Source: Bacteroidaceae bacterium (GTDB lineage: Bacteria > Bacteroidota > Bacteroidia > Bacteroidales > Bacteroidaceae). Taken from it: 64,000 bases of DNA. Each line of letters begins with the position of its first letter. Position 1 is the first letter of the stretch. The stretch covers positions 1 to 64,000 of the forward strand of contig JAFZZI010000009.1 in assembly GCA_017615835.1 (NCBI GenBank), read 5' to 3'. Under the pieces are notes generated by a model. It searched no databases. It was not told the DNA's origin and saw only the letters and a program-made list of their open reading frames with translations. Of this stretch, positions 7,747-16,382 are shown one piece after another. Position numbers and translations under genes: made by a program.

Positions 7747-7792
7747 ATTTGTATATGTCGCAGGGTAACGGGAGTACGATGACTGTACGGTA

Positions 7793-9160
7793 CTATTTAA
7801 TGTTTGGTTCCTCAAGTCCGTAACTCTTCTTGGCATTCTCGTGTTTCAGCATCAGCGACAGTATGATCGAGACTATTCCGAATGCGGCGAAGATGCACAT
7901 GGCCGGGGTGTAGTTGATTGTACCGTCGATGCCGGTGTTGGACTGGTTGACTTTGCCGATGATGATGGGTACGAGTGACAGGCCAATGTTCTGGATGTAG
8001 AATATCATTGCGTATGCACTGCCGAGTAGCTTCATCGGGATAATCTTGGGCACCGAAGGCCACATGGCTGAGGGAACGAGGCCGAAGGCTATTCCTAACA
8101 GTATCATAACGGCTACAGCCAGTATCCAACTTTCTGCAGGCAGCGCGAATATTGTGTGTACTATTGTGAGAAGTACCGAGCCGATAATCATAAGGGTGGC
8201 TCCTTTGCCGTGCTTGTCATAGATGCCTCCGAACAGGGGGGTGAGGAAGATTGTTCCGAATGGCAGCATGGCGGGGATGAGTCCGGCAAGTTCGGCATCG
8301 ACACCATATTTATATACCATTATCTTGGTGGCGAATTTCAGGAACGGGAATACACCTGCGTAGAACATCAGGCAAAGCAGGGTGATGAGCCAGAATCCCT
8401 TGTTGGTAAAAAGCAGGCTGAGGTCCTTGAACCTGAACCCTTCTTCGGACTCCTGGCTGATGGCTGAGGAGGTCATGTCTTCCTTGCGGTCCATGACACA
8501 ATAGACGATGAAACTGACTAGTCCGATGCAAAGAAGTGCTGCACCGAGCCCGATGGATTTTGGTACGCCTCCCAGGGCTTGTGCGATGGGGAGTGATGCG
8601 GCAAGAGCGCCTGCGGTTCCGATACGGGCCAATGCTACCTGAAGTCCCATGGCGAGGGCTAGTTCATGGCCTGTGAACCATTTTGCTATTACTTTGCTGA
8701 CGGTGATTCCGGCAATTTCGCTGCCGACACCGAAGGTGGCGAAGCCGAGACTGGCCAATATTACCTGTGTCTGGTAGGTTCCGATTCCAAGGGGTAGGGT
8801 AACACTGCCGTCAAAGGTGTTGCTGACAGCCCACCATTTGATAAGTGCACCGCCGACCATGAGTACTGTGCTCATCAGCCCGGTGAACCTTATGCCGAAT
8901 TTGTCGAGTATTATGCCTCCGAAGAACAACAGCAGCAGGAATACGTTGAAGAATCCGTATGAGCCTGAAAAGAATCCGTATTCATCGCTTGTCCATCCGA
9001 GACCTCCCTTGTCACGGGCCGTTGTGAGCAGCGGTTCGAGTGGTGACATGACGTCGGTGAAGAAATAGGCGAACATCATGGTGACGGAGACTATGATGAG
9101 TGCTGTCCATCTGGCGCCCGGACTGTCGCTGAGTTTCTTTCGGATAATTTCTGCGGCCAT
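7793..9160 (-). CDS. MFS transporter, substrate unknown
   Basis: A 455-residue protein with 12 predicted transmembrane helices and a short cytoplasmic N-terminus. The loop after helix 2 (GGIILDKFGIRF) is the MFS motif A equivalent, and a matching GGIYDKHGKGATL follows helix 8. The sequence is reminiscent of the MFSD1-like branch, some members of which move dipeptides, but I cannot assign a substrate. It is transcribed divergently from purB, and the two -7 elements at 9193-9241 lie 33 bases apart. Confidence 0.75.
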   Translation of the reverse strand: MAAEIIRKKLSDSPGARWTALIIVSVTMMFAYFFTDVMSPLEPLLTTARDKGGLGWTSDEYGFFSGSYGFFNVFLLLLFFGGIILDKFGIRFTGLMSTVLMVGGALIKWWAVSNTFDGSVTLPLGIGTYQTQVILASLGFATFGVGSEIAGITVSKVIAKWFTGHELALAMGLQVALARIGTAGALAASLPIAQALGGVPKSIGLGAALLCIGLVSFIVYCVMDRKEDMTSSAISQESEEGFRFKDLSLLFTNKGFWLITLLCLMFYAGVFPFLKFATKIMVYKYGVDAELAGLIPAMLPFGTIFLTPLFGGIYDKHGKGATLMIIGSVLLTIVHTIFALPAESWILAVAVMILLGIAFGLVPSAMWPSVPKIIPMKLLGSAYAMIFYIQNIGLSLVPIIIGKVNQSNTGIDGTINYTPAMCIFAAFGIVSIILSLMLKHENAKKSYGLEEPNIK

Positions 9161-9192
9161 TTTTGTTAAAGTGCTTTTAGTTAAAAATTATG

Positions 9193-9200
9193 CAAATGTA
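9193..9200 (-). promoter_or_regulatory. promoter -7 element for the MFS gene
   Basis: The reverse strand reads TACATTTG, an exact TAnnTTTG match, 33 bases upstream of the MFS start codon. A CTTG at about 9218-9221 on the same strand could serve as -33 box with slightly short spacing. Confidence 0.5.
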
Positions 9201-9233
9201 AGACAAAAAAGCGTTTTCAAGAGAATTATGTTT

Positions 9234-9241
9234 TAACTTTG
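9234..9241 (+). promoter_or_regulatory. promoter -7 element for purB
   Basis: TAACTTTG, an exact TAnnTTTG match. Transcription should begin about 7 bases later, near 9248. That rules out the in-frame TTG at 9239 as a start codon and supports the GTG at 9272. Confidence 0.55.
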
Positions 9242-9271
9242 CACCTGTCTGTGAAGATTTTTTTAATTGAA

Positions 9272-10618
9272 GTGAAAACTGACGAATTACTGGCTGTATC
9301 GCCTGTTGACGGACGATATCATTCCAAGACACAGGATCTTGCAGGTTATTTCTCGGAGTTTGCCCTTATCAGATACAGGGTGCGTGTTGAGATAGAGTAT
9401 TTTACCGCTCTCTGCGAATTGCCTCTTCCGCAACTGTCCGGTGTGCCTGCTGACAAGCTTGCCGGGCTGGCAGAGGTGTGGAAGAACTTCAGTGTCGAGA
9501 ATGCCGCAAGAATCAAGGAGATAGAGAAGGTTACCAACCATGATGTGAAGGCGGTTGAGTATTTCATAAAGGAGAGGTTCGACCTTGAGCCTGAACTTGT
9601 CCCTTACAAGGAGTTTATACATTTTGGACTTACTTCGCAGGATATCAACAATACAGCTGTGCCTTTGATGATAAAGGAGGCATTGAGGGATGTCTATGTT
9701 CCCGGTCTGCAGAAGTTGATTGACAAGTTGAACGAGTATGCCGATGCATGGGATGATATACCAATGCTTGCACGGACACATGGCCAACCTGCATCTCCTA
9801 CACGTCTGGGTAAGGAGATAAGGGTATTCGCGTACCGACTGGAACGTCAGTTGGAGCAGTTGGAGCAGGTTCCGGTGTCTGCCAAGTTCGGCGGTGCTAC
9901 CGGTAACTTCAATGCTCATCACGTCGCTTATCCTGATATTGACTGGAAGGCCTTCGGGAACAGTTTCCTGAGCGGAAAGTTAGGTCTTGTACGTGAGGAG
10001 TACACTACTCAGATATCAAATTACGATAACCTTGCTGCGCTGTTCGATGCTATGAAGCGCCTGAATACTATTCAGATAGACATGAACCGCGACTTCTGGC
10101 AGTATATTTCGATGGAGTATTTCCGCCAGCAGGTGAAGGCCGGCGAGGTTGGGTCGAGTGCTATGCCGCATAAGGTCAACCCTATCGATTTTGAGAATGC
10201 TGAGGGTAATCTGGGGATGGCGAATGCCGTCCTTGAGCACTTGTCACGTAAGTTGCCTGTTTCAAGGCTTCAGCGTGACCTGACCGATTCGACTGTCATA
10301 CGCAATGTCGGTGTGCCTTTCGGACATCAGATGATTGCGATAGCCAGTTCGTTGAAGGGACTGAGTAAACTTCTGATTAACAGGGAGAAGATTGCGCACG
10401 ATCTTGAAGCAAGCTGGAATGTGGTGGCTGAGGCCATACAGACTGTTTTGCGTCGTGAGGGCTATCCGAATCCGTATGAAGCTCTGAAAAGGCTTACCAG
10501 AACAGGTAAACCTGTTGATGAGGCTTCCATAAAGGAGTTTATCGGGAATCTTGATGTCAGCGAGGAGGTAAGGACAGAGTTGAACCGGATAACTCCGATG
10601 AATTATTTCGGAGTGTGA
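9272..10618 (+). CDS. purB: adenylosuccinate lyase
   Basis: A 448-residue cytoplasmic enzyme that cleaves fumarate from adenylosuccinate and from SAICAR in purine synthesis. The start is placed at GTG 9272 (KTDELLAVSPVDGRY follows) because upstream in-frame codons precede or sit on the promoter, and this gives the length usual in Bacteroides. HFGLTSQDINNTA, RTHGQPASPTRLGKE and the fumarase-family signature GSSAMPHKVNPIDFENAEG (which contains the mobile catalytic loop) are all intact. It has its own promoter and is divergent to an MFS transporter. Confidence 0.95.
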   Translation: MKTDELLAVSPVDGRYHSKTQDLAGYFSEFALIRYRVRVEIEYFTALCELPLPQLSGVPADKLAGLAEVWKNFSVENAARIKEIEKVTNHDVKAVEYFIKERFDLEPELVPYKEFIHFGLTSQDINNTAVPLMIKEALRDVYVPGLQKLIDKLNEYADAWDDIPMLARTHGQPASPTRLGKEIRVFAYRLERQLEQLEQVPVSAKFGGATGNFNAHHVAYPDIDWKAFGNSFLSGKLGLVREEYTTQISNYDNLAALFDAMKRLNTIQIDMNRDFWQYISMEYFRQQVKAGEVGSSAMPHKVNPIDFENAEGNLGMANAVLEHLSRKLPVSRLQRDLTDSTVIRNVGVPFGHQMIAIASSLKGLSKLLINREKIAHDLEASWNVVAEAIQTVLRREGYPNPYEALKRLTRTGKPVDEASIKEFIGNLDVSEEVRTELNRITPMNYFGV

Positions 10619-10685
10619 GAGTGCGTTGATTTTATAATCGTCAGGCCGTGAGGCTTGCTTATTTACTGTTTTTCTCTTATTTATT

Positions 10686-11996
10686 ATGGAAACAAATCAA
10701 AACGACCGTTTTTACGGTGATGAGAATCAGGAGGATTCATTTAACCGCTTTGACAGCGAGGAGTCCTCAGGCGGGTCGGATGACCGTTCACAGCGACCCC
10801 GCTTCGTACGTGTAGATTATGGCAACAGGCAGTATTCGAGAGTGGACCGCAACCGCCAGGATTATAGTCATGAGAACGGGGGGTACAGCAACCGACCCAG
10901 ACAATATCGTCAGCAGGGTGAAGGCTATAACAGCAATAGTAATGGATACCGTCGCTATGGCCAGCAGGACAGAAATTTCACAGACCGCGGTTACAACCGT
11001 CAGAACTTCGATCAGGACCGCCAGTACGGCTATCGCCCGACAGGTGGTGACGATCAGCCCAGATTCTATCGCGAGCGCGTTCAGGGTGGCCAGAATGGCG
11101 AGTATGGCCAGAGACCGCAATATAATCAGCAGCGTGGTTTCCGTCCACGGCCGTATAGTGGATATGGACAACAGCGCCCATACGGAAATCCCGGAGGCTT
11201 CCCCAATCATAAAAAGAAGAAGCCGGGAATTCCGAAGAGTAAGCGTATAGAATATCAGGAGCAGATACACAGCCCTGAAGAGGAAATTCGCTTGAACAAG
11301 TTCCTGGCTAATGCCGGTGTCTGCTCGCGCAGGGAGGCCGATGATTTCATCAAGGCCGGTGTCGTAAAGGTTAACGGCCAGACAGTTACTGAACTTGGCA
11401 GCAAGATTAAACGTGGTGACAATGTCCTGTTCCATGACCAGCTTGTAAGCATTGAGCGCAAGATTTACATTCTGCTCAACAAGCCGAAGGATTGTGTGAC
11501 GACTGTCGATGATCCGCAGGAAAGAAAGACGGTCATGTTTTATGTGAAGAATGCATGCAAGGAGCGCATATATCCTGTGGGACGTCTTGACCGGAATACT
11601 ACCGGCGTCCTTTTGCTTACTAACGATGGCGAACTGGCTACCAAGCTGACTCATCCGAGGTTCATGAAGAAGAAGGTGTATCATGCACATCTTGACAGGA
11701 ATGTCTCGTCAGAAGACCTTGACAAGTTGCTGACAGGTGTTGACATTGGTGACGGAGACCTTGTGTCTGCTGATGCGGCTAACTATGTCAATGATGACAG
11801 AAGTCAGATCGGTATTGAGATACATTCGGGCAGGAACCGTGTGGTCAGGCGTATGTTCGATGCCCTGGGCTACAAGGTGACTAAACTTGACCGGGTGCAG
11901 TTTGCCGGGCTTACCAAGAAGAGACTCCGCAGGGGCGACTGGCGTTTCCTTACCGAGAAGGAGGTTAATATGTTGCGCATGGGAGCTTACGAATGA
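10686..11996 (+). CDS. RsuA/RluB-family pseudouridine synthase with long low-complexity N-terminus
   Basis: A 436-residue protein. Residues 1 to about 175 are a disordered region rich in Tyr, Arg, Gln, Gly and Asn, followed by a basic linker (KKKKPGIPKSKR). An S4 RNA-binding domain (from about residue 199, EEIRLNKFLANAGVCSRREAD) and the catalytic domain follow. The catalytic Asp is D302 in GRLDRNTTGVLLLTNDGELA. The enzyme family isomerises uridine in 16S or 23S rRNA; RluB-type action on helix 89/93 of 23S rRNA is likely but not proved. The N-terminal region is far longer than in proteobacterial members (about 240-290 residues total) and looks prion-like or RGG-like. asnS follows after 17 bases. 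Confidence 0.88.
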   Translation: METNQNDRFYGDENQEDSFNRFDSEESSGGSDDRSQRPRFVRVDYGNRQYSRVDRNRQDYSHENGGYSNRPRQYRQQGEGYNSNSNGYRRYGQQDRNFTDRGYNRQNFDQDRQYGYRPTGGDDQPRFYRERVQGGQNGEYGQRPQYNQQRGFRPRPYSGYGQQRPYGNPGGFPNHKKKKPGIPKSKRIEYQEQIHSPEEEIRLNKFLANAGVCSRREADDFIKAGVVKVNGQTVTELGSKIKRGDNVLFHDQLVSIERKIYILLNKPKDCVTTVDDPQERKTVMFYVKNACKERIYPVGRLDRNTTGVLLLTNDGELATKLTHPRFMKKKVYHAHLDRNVSSEDLDKLLTGVDIGDGDLVSADAANYVNDDRSQIGIEIHSGRNRVVRRMFDALGYKVTKLDRVQFAGLTKKRLRRGDWRFLTEKEVNMLRMGAYE

Positions 11997-12013
11997 TTAT
12001 ATAATAATGTAAG

Positions 12014-13438
12014 ATGAATGAGATAAAGCGAACCAAGGTGTCACATCTGCTGACACGAAGGGACTTTGGGACTGAGGTTCTGGTAAAGGGGTGGGTAAGA
12101 ACCCGCCGCGGAAGCAAGGCTGTAAGTTTCATTGCACTGAACGATGGTTCCACAATAAAGAATGTGCAGATAGTCGCCGATCTTGACAGGTTCGACGAAG
12201 AACTGATGAAGCAGATTACGACAGGTGCATGCATCAGTGTACGTGGTACGGTGGTCGAGAGTATCGGATCAGGACAAGCCGTCGAGATACAGGCTTCTGA
12301 AATAGTTCTTCTCGGTGCGTGCCCTGCCGATTATCCTATGCAGAAGAAGGGGCAGACTTTTGAATATATGCGCCAGTATGCCCATATGCGTCTTCGTACC
12401 AATACTTTCGGTGCTGTAATGCGCATCCGGCATAATATGGCGTTTGCAATTCATAAGTTTTTTCACGACCGCGGATTCTTCTATTTCCATACTCCGCTTA
12501 TTACGGCTTCTGACTGTGAAGGTGCCGGTCAGATGTTTCAGGTTACTACTCTTGATTTGAATCGCGTGGCCAAGAGCGGCAAGGTTGACTATAATGAAGA
12601 TTTCTTCGGAAAACCGGCAAGCCTGACTGTTTCCGGCCAGTTGGAGGGTGAACTTGGAGCTACCGCACTCGGCGCAATTTATACCTTCGGACCGACATTC
12701 CGTGCTGAGAACTCGAATACACCGCGCCACCTGTCGGAATTCTGGATGATTGAACCGGAGATAAGTTTCATGGACCTTCCCGAACTCATGGACCTTGAGG
12801 AGGAGTTTATCAAGTATTGTGTTCAGTGGGCGCTTGACAATTGTGCCGACGACCTTGAGTTCCTGAACAGTATGATTGACAAGAGTCTCATTGAGCGTCT
12901 GAGGAGTGTGGTGAACACTGAGTTTGTGAGGCTTTCCTATACTGAAGGAATAGAAATCCTGAAAAAGGCTATAAGCGAGGGACGTAAGTTTGAGTTCCCA
13001 TGCGAGTGGGGCGATGACCTTGCTTCGGAGCATGAGCGTTATCTGGTGGAGGAGTATTTCAGGAAGCCTGTCATCATGACTCACTATCCGAAGGCAATAA
13101 AGGCTTTCTATATGAAGATTGACGAGGTCAATCCGGTCCTTGAAGGCAAGGAGATGGCTCAGACGGTTCAAGGTACAGACGTGCTGTTCCCGCAGATAGG
13201 GGAAATTATCGGCGGTTCGGTACGTGAAGAGGATTACGACAAACTGATGGGTGAGATTGAGAGTCGCGGCATCCCGATGAAGGATATGTGGTGGTATCTG
13301 GATACCCGCCGTTTTGGTTCGTGTCCTCATGCAGGGTTCGGGCTGGGATTCGAGCGTCTGATACTGTTTGTTACCGGTATGCAGAACATACGTGACGTGA
13401 TTCCTTTCCCAAGAACTCCCCGCTCTGCCGAGTTCTGA
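12014..13438 (+). CDS. asnS: asparaginyl-tRNA synthetase
   Basis: A 474-residue class II aminoacyl-tRNA synthetase that charges tRNA-Asn. It has an N-terminal OB-fold anticodon-binding domain (about residues 17-105, [12 protein letters not shown]). The catalytic core has motif 2 ([21 protein letters not shown] begins in the 210s) and motif 3 ([19 protein letters not shown]). The [11 protein letters not shown]-terminus is typical of AsnRS. A strong terminator hairpin follows at 13459. It lies 17 bases after the pseudouridine synthase gene and may be co-transcribed with it. Confidence 0.95.
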   Translation: MNEIKRTKVSHLLTRRDFGTEVLVKGWVRTRRGSKAVSFIALNDGSTIKNVQIVADLDRFDEELMKQITTGACISVRGTVVESIGSGQAVEIQASEIVLLGACPADYPMQKKGQTFEYMRQYAHMRLRTNTFGAVMRIRHNMAFAIHKFFHDRGFFYFHTPLITASDCEGAGQMFQVTTLDLNRVAKSGKVDYNEDFFGKPASLTVSGQLEGELGATALGAIYTFGPTFRAENSNTPRHLSEFWMIEPEISFMDLPELMDLEEEFIKYCVQWALDNCADDLEFLNSMIDKSLIERLRSVVNTEFVRLSYTEGIEILKKAISEGRKFEFPCEWGDDLASEHERYLVEEYFRKPVIMTHYPKAIKAFYMKIDEVNPVLEGKEMAQTVQGTDVLFPQIGEIIGGSVREEDYDKLMGEIESRGIPMKDMWWYLDTRRFGSCPHAGFGLGFERLILFVTGMQNIRDVIPFPRTPRSAEF

Positions 13439-13458
13439 GACTTCTTTTTTATAATAAT

Positions 13459-13491
13459 ACCGGCCCGCTGTCATTGGAACAGCGGGCCGGT
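13459..13491. terminator. bidirectional terminator after asnS
   Basis: A 13-bp perfect stem ACCGGCCCGCTGT/ACAGCGGGCCGGT with a 7-base loop, T-rich on the right (TTCATTTTTC) and A-rich-complement on the left (CTTTTTTATAATAAT). It separates asnS from the convergent small membrane-protein gene. Confidence 0.85.
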
Positions 13492-13511
13492 TCATTTTTC
13501 GGCAGACCCGG

Positions 13512-13709
13512 TTATTTGAACCAGGTTGTCAGTCTGTCCCTTGCAAACAGATAATAGACAATCAGACCTAACCAACTGGTAAGGAGTACCAGAATGATAG
13601 TGATAATCTTGCCCACCGCAGAGATGGGTTTCTTCAGGATGTCTATAACCGCAAGGACTGCAAGAACTACTCCGATAATGTAGAGGATAGAATAAATTCC
13701 AAAACTCAT
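13512..13709 (-). CDS. small PLDc_N-type membrane protein
   Basis: A 65-residue protein with two transmembrane helices (about residues 4-24 and 34-55) separated by a short charged loop (DILKKPISAVGK). The WLGLIVYYLFARDR end matches the phospholipase D N-terminal (PLDc_N) small-protein family, here as a free-standing two-helix protein with no PLD catalytic domain. Such proteins are common in Bacteroidota, and their function is unknown. It has its own promoter at 13740-13747. Confidence 0.7.
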   Translation of the reverse strand: MSFGIYSILYIIGVVLAVLAVIDILKKPISAVGKIITIILVLLTSWLGLIVYYLFARDRLTTWFK

Positions 13710-13739
13710 ATTTGTTGATTTTTAAGTTGGTTTTATTCC

Positions 13740-13747
13740 CAAAAGTA
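13740..13747 (-). promoter_or_regulatory. promoter -7 element for the PLDc_N gene
   Basis: The reverse strand reads TACTTTTG, an exact TAnnTTTG match, 31 bases upstream of the start codon. A CTTG about 18 bases further upstream can serve as the -33 box. Confidence 0.55.
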
Positions 13748-13785
13748 GAAAAAAACAACAAAACAAGAAAAAATTTATAAAAAGA

Positions 13786-13817
13786 TTTGGTTTATAAAAT
13801 AAACCGATTTATATTTG
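13786..13817 (+). promoter_or_regulatory. full promoter for the membrane protein/regulator pair
   Basis: TTTG at 13786-13789, a 20-base spacer, then TATATTTG at 13810-13817: both boxes match the Bacteroidota vegetative promoter with ideal spacing. Transcription should start near 13824, leaving a leader of about 97 bases before the ATG at 13921. Confidence 0.7.
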
Positions 13818-13867
13818 CATCGCAATCGGGTTGCAGACAGTGCGCAATGCCTGCAGGAACGAGAGCA

Positions 13868-13905
13868 ATTGAATGGCCGTTCAATGTTTTATTTGTTCAA
13901 CATTG
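13868..13905 (+). promoter_or_regulatory. two overlapping, mutually exclusive leader hairpins
   Basis: Hairpin A is ATTGAA (13868-13873)/TTCAAT (13880-13885). Hairpin B is CAATGTT (13882-13888)/AACATTG (13899-13905). They share bases 13882-13885, so only one can form at a time. They sit in the 5' leader just before the ATG at 13921. Alternatively the dyads may be operator DNA for the winged-helix regulator encoded downstream. Confidence 0.35.
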
Positions 13906-13920
13906 TAATTAACTGAAAAA

Positions 13921-14535
13921 ATGGAAACAGGGAATCTTTCAACAGAGAAAAGTCTTCAGATTATAAAGGAGACGATTGAGCGCAGTCGCAATACTATTGC
14001 ACGCAATTCAGGTAAACCGCTGGTGCTTTGGGGCTCTTTGGTTGCATTGACGTCACTGGTAATCTGGGTATTGTGGTCTTCTACCGGAAAACCGGTATGG
14101 AATCTGCTTTGGTTTGCGATGTCTGCAATTGGTTTGGTGATTACCAATATTATCACTAAGAATCGCGAAAAGGTGCCTGAGAGCGAGGTGAGTCGGACTT
14201 TAGGTGTGGTATGGATGTGGTTCGGCATAATAACTACTGGTTTTTACTTCATGCTGTGGATTGTCGTCCTTGCCGCACGGGCACTGGAAATGGATTTAAA
14301 CATTTCTGTAAACCTGTCACTTATTATCAGCCTTATGATGGGACTGTGCGGTATCATTTCAGGCTCTGTCCTTAACATTAAGGCTGTCAAGGTTTCTGTA
14401 CTTGTAGCGCTTTTGGTATCTGTACCTGCAGCGCTGCTTCTCAAGGGTCCTGAACAGATACTTACTTTCGTAGTGCTCGGATTGCTGGGGCTTGTGGTGC
14501 CTGGCATAATATTAATGAAGAAATCGGCAGAGTGA
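13921..14535 (+). CDS. six-helix membrane protein of unknown function
   Basis: A 204-residue protein with a 35-residue charged N-terminal segment and about six hydrophobic helices (roughly 34-55, 59-79, 97-123, 130-150, 156-172, 176-198). I do not recognise a named domain. It forms an operon with a winged-helix regulator whose start is 2 bases after this stop (or overlaps it if GTG is used). The pairing suggests a membrane sensor or transporter controlled by, or signalling to, the regulator. The leader carries alternative hairpins. Confidence 0.65.
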   Translation: METGNLSTEKSLQIIKETIERSRNTIARNSGKPLVLWGSLVALTSLVIWVLWSSTGKPVWNLLWFAMSAIGLVITNIITKNREKVPESEVSRTLGVVWMWFGIITTGFYFMLWIVVLAARALEMDLNISVNLSLIISLMMGLCGIISGSVLNIKAVKVSVLVALLVSVPAALLLKGPEQILTFVVLGLLGLVVPGIILMKKSAE

Positions 14536-14537
14536 CT

Positions 14538-14843
14538 ATGGATCAGAGCGGGAATATTGCATTCAAGCCGCTTGACCCGCTGCTCCATTCGGAATTGCGG
14601 CTCGCGGTAATGTCAATCCTGATAACTGTGACCGAGGCTGACTTTGTCTATATCCGCAAGCAGACTGGTGCCACTGCAGGTAACTTGAGCGTTCAGGTGG
14701 ACAAGTTGTCGCAGGCAGAGTATATCGAGGTTGAGAAGACCTTTAACGGCAAGATACCACGCACAATCTGCCGTATAACAGAAAAGGGCAGGAGCGCATT
14801 CGCCGAATATGTCGATACGCTCAGGCAGTATATCGGCCACTGA
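14538..14843 (+). CDS. winged-helix transcriptional regulator (HTH_34-like)
   Basis: A 101-residue DNA-binding protein counted from ATG 14538; GTG at 14532 with a GTGA overlap is an alternative. HSELRLAVMSIL begins helix 1, ATAGNLSVQVDKL is the recognition helix and FNGKIPRTICRITEKGRSAF is the beta wing. This arrangement is typical of the MarR-related winged-helix family that regulates adjacent membrane-protein genes in Bacteroidota. No ligand-binding domain is present. It is tightly coupled to the membrane gene before it and followed by a terminator hairpin. Confidence 0.75.
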   Translation: MDQSGNIAFKPLDPLLHSELRLAVMSILITVTEADFVYIRKQTGATAGNLSVQVDKLSQAEYIEVEKTFNGKIPRTICRITEKGRSAFAEYVDTLRQYIGH

Positions 14844-14862
14844 ATTGTCTTTCATAGAAATA

Positions 14863-14900
14863 ACAGAAAGCTGCAATCCTATGTGAGTGCAGCTTTCTGT
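14863..14900. terminator. bidirectional terminator
   Basis: A perfect 13-bp stem ACAGAAAGCTGCA/TGCAGCTTTCTGT with a 12-base loop, followed by TTTAGG. It lies between the convergent regulator gene (ends 14843) and serpin gene (ends 14922). Confidence 0.8.
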
Positions 14901-14921
14901 TTTAGGTATGTATGGTCTTGT

Positions 14922-16319
14922 CTATTTTTTCCCGGTGTACTTACCGGTGAACAGAATTGCTCCGGAACTGTTCTCCCGTATCAGATAGACGAAGGGATGA
15001 TCGGCATGGAATACTGCAGTCGGATACTCTCTCGGTCCTGCAGAGGTTACCTTCATCATTCCTGCGACTGTTACGGCTGCCGCTTCCGAGCCTTTCTCAT
15101 TTACCTTTATCCTGGCCTTCTGTTTCATAACCTTGATGTATAGGGGATCTTCGTTGCAGATTCCCGGAATCTGTGCAAGATTCTCGTCGAATGCCAGGTT
15201 TATGCCCAATGATTTCATAAGTTCAATAAGGCCTCCGGATTCATCGGTGTCTGATGAGGTCTCGAATCTGGGCAACTTCAAGTCAACACGATAGCGGCTG
15301 AGAAAGGGTTCCGCACCGCTTCGCCACCCATTGGCATCGAGACTTCCGATTATGTCGGCGCAGTTTGCTCCCTCTTTCGGAAGCAAAACTTCAAGACTCC
15401 ATTGCCCGTTGCCGTATGCAATGCTGACGGCCTGATATGTCTGGGTTTCGGCATAGCCGGTCAGCAGACTTCGGTGCATCATCGGTACCATGACTTTGCC
15501 TTGTGGAGAGTCGAATTCTTCATCGCGTGTATCTTTTTCGTCGAACTTGTCAGTCCAGTCGGCTTTGAAGTAGATGGCATTCAGCAGGTATGAGGCCATT
15601 GTGGGGTCGATTTCGTCCAATATTGACGGAATCATGCCTCGGGTCTTTTCATTGCACCAGCCGTTGATGCGCCTGAGCGTTGAGGGGGATTCAAAGTCAA
15701 GACTTTCTGCTGAAGCACTGTAACAGTTTTCCATCCTTTGGACGAAACTGTTCTGAAGCGAATATTTTCTACTGACGAAGATGGCATTGGCCATATTCAG
15801 AGTGACGCTCGGATCAACTCCGGGAAGTCCCTCCATCAGTGTCTTGCAGTATTCATTCACTTCTTCAGCATCGTTGTTGCCGAATCCCAGGGCTTCTTCA
15901 ATCTCACGTCGGGTCTCGCCCGTGGCACCGTCGTTAATCATGCCCATAAGCAGCGTGATGCTAAGAGGAGAATATATGAAGCCTTTACCGCCAGTGTCTT
16001 TTGAATCTGCTGCCTTCATGAATCTGAAAGCGAACCTGTTGTTCAGCATCATCATCTCACGCTGCCTGTCATTGAGTCTTATGATGGTCTGTTGCCGTTC
16101 GCTCTGTCTTTGCGGAACTCTGTTTTCGTTCATCTCATCAGGACTGTCAGGGATTTTGTTGTCAACTGATACTGTCTCAACCTTTGCATCTGCCTGTTCC
16201 GTACCTTTTGCATTTCCTGTCTTGTCTGTAGTCCGGCATGCAGCAAGCATCGTTATGGTTACAATAGCGATTACAGTGACACTCCGGCTTGCATTGAATT
16301 TATCCATCCTCATAAACAA
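14922..16319 (-). CDS. lipoprotein serpin (serine/cysteine protease inhibitor)
   Basis: A 465-residue protein. The N-terminus is a lipoprotein signal (IVTITMLAAC lipobox); Met at 16307 is an alternative start. A charged linker of about 70 residues precedes the serpin fold, which starts near LNNRFAFRFM. FIYSPLSITLLMGMINDGA is the helix B/C signature. The hinge of the reactive loop, NEKGSEAAAVTVAG, has the small residues needed for loop insertion, so it should be inhibitory. By alignment to alpha-1-antitrypsin P1 falls at or near the MMKVTS segment, and the loop is several residues longer on the P' side. HPFVYLIRENSSGAILFTGKY is the usual C-terminal strand. A surface or periplasmic shield against host or self proteases is inferred. 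Confidence 0.9.
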   Translation of the reverse strand: MFMRMDKFNASRSVTVIAIVTITMLAACRTTDKTGNAKGTEQADAKVETVSVDNKIPDSPDEMNENRVPQRQSERQQTIIRLNDRQREMMMLNNRFAFRFMKAADSKDTGGKGFIYSPLSITLLMGMINDGATGETRREIEEALGFGNNDAEEVNEYCKTLMEGLPGVDPSVTLNMANAIFVSRKYSLQNSFVQRMENCYSASAESLDFESPSTLRRINGWCNEKTRGMIPSILDEIDPTMASYLLNAIYFKADWTDKFDEKDTRDEEFDSPQGKVMVPMMHRSLLTGYAETQTYQAVSIAYGNGQWSLEVLLPKEGANCADIIGSLDANGWRSGAEPFLSRYRVDLKLPRFETSSDTDESGGLIELMKSLGINLAFDENLAQIPGICNEDPLYIKVMKQKARIKVNEKGSEAAAVTVAGMMKVTSAGPREYPTAVFHADHPFVYLIRENSSGAILFTGKYTGKK

Positions 16320-16335
16320 CGTGTATTAGCTGTTG

Positions 16336-16343
16336 CAAATATA
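16336..16343 (-). promoter_or_regulatory. promoter -7 element for the serpin
   Basis: The reverse strand reads TATATTTG, an exact TAnnTTTG match, 17 bases upstream of the serpin ORF start. Transcription would begin near 16329, leaving a leader of 9 or 21 bases depending on which Met is used. Confidence 0.55.
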
Positions 16344-16382
16344 GCGGTTTGGTATTCCGCATTGCGTGGCAGACACGTTAAT

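Noticed and set aside
9239-9271. Upstream TTG start for purB
   Set aside because: It overlaps the TAACTTTG -7 element, upstream of the predicted transcript start.
10788-11690. 300-codon open frame on the minus strand across the pseudouridine synthase gene
   Set aside because: It is the complement of a low-complexity coding region and reads as long hydrophobic Ile/Leu/Ala runs with no family signature; the plus strand encodes a clear S4/pseudouridine synthase.
12269-13495. 408-codon open frame antisense to asnS
   Set aside because: asnS has all class II synthetase motifs in the plus frame; the antisense frame has no recognisable domain and runs into the terminator hairpin.
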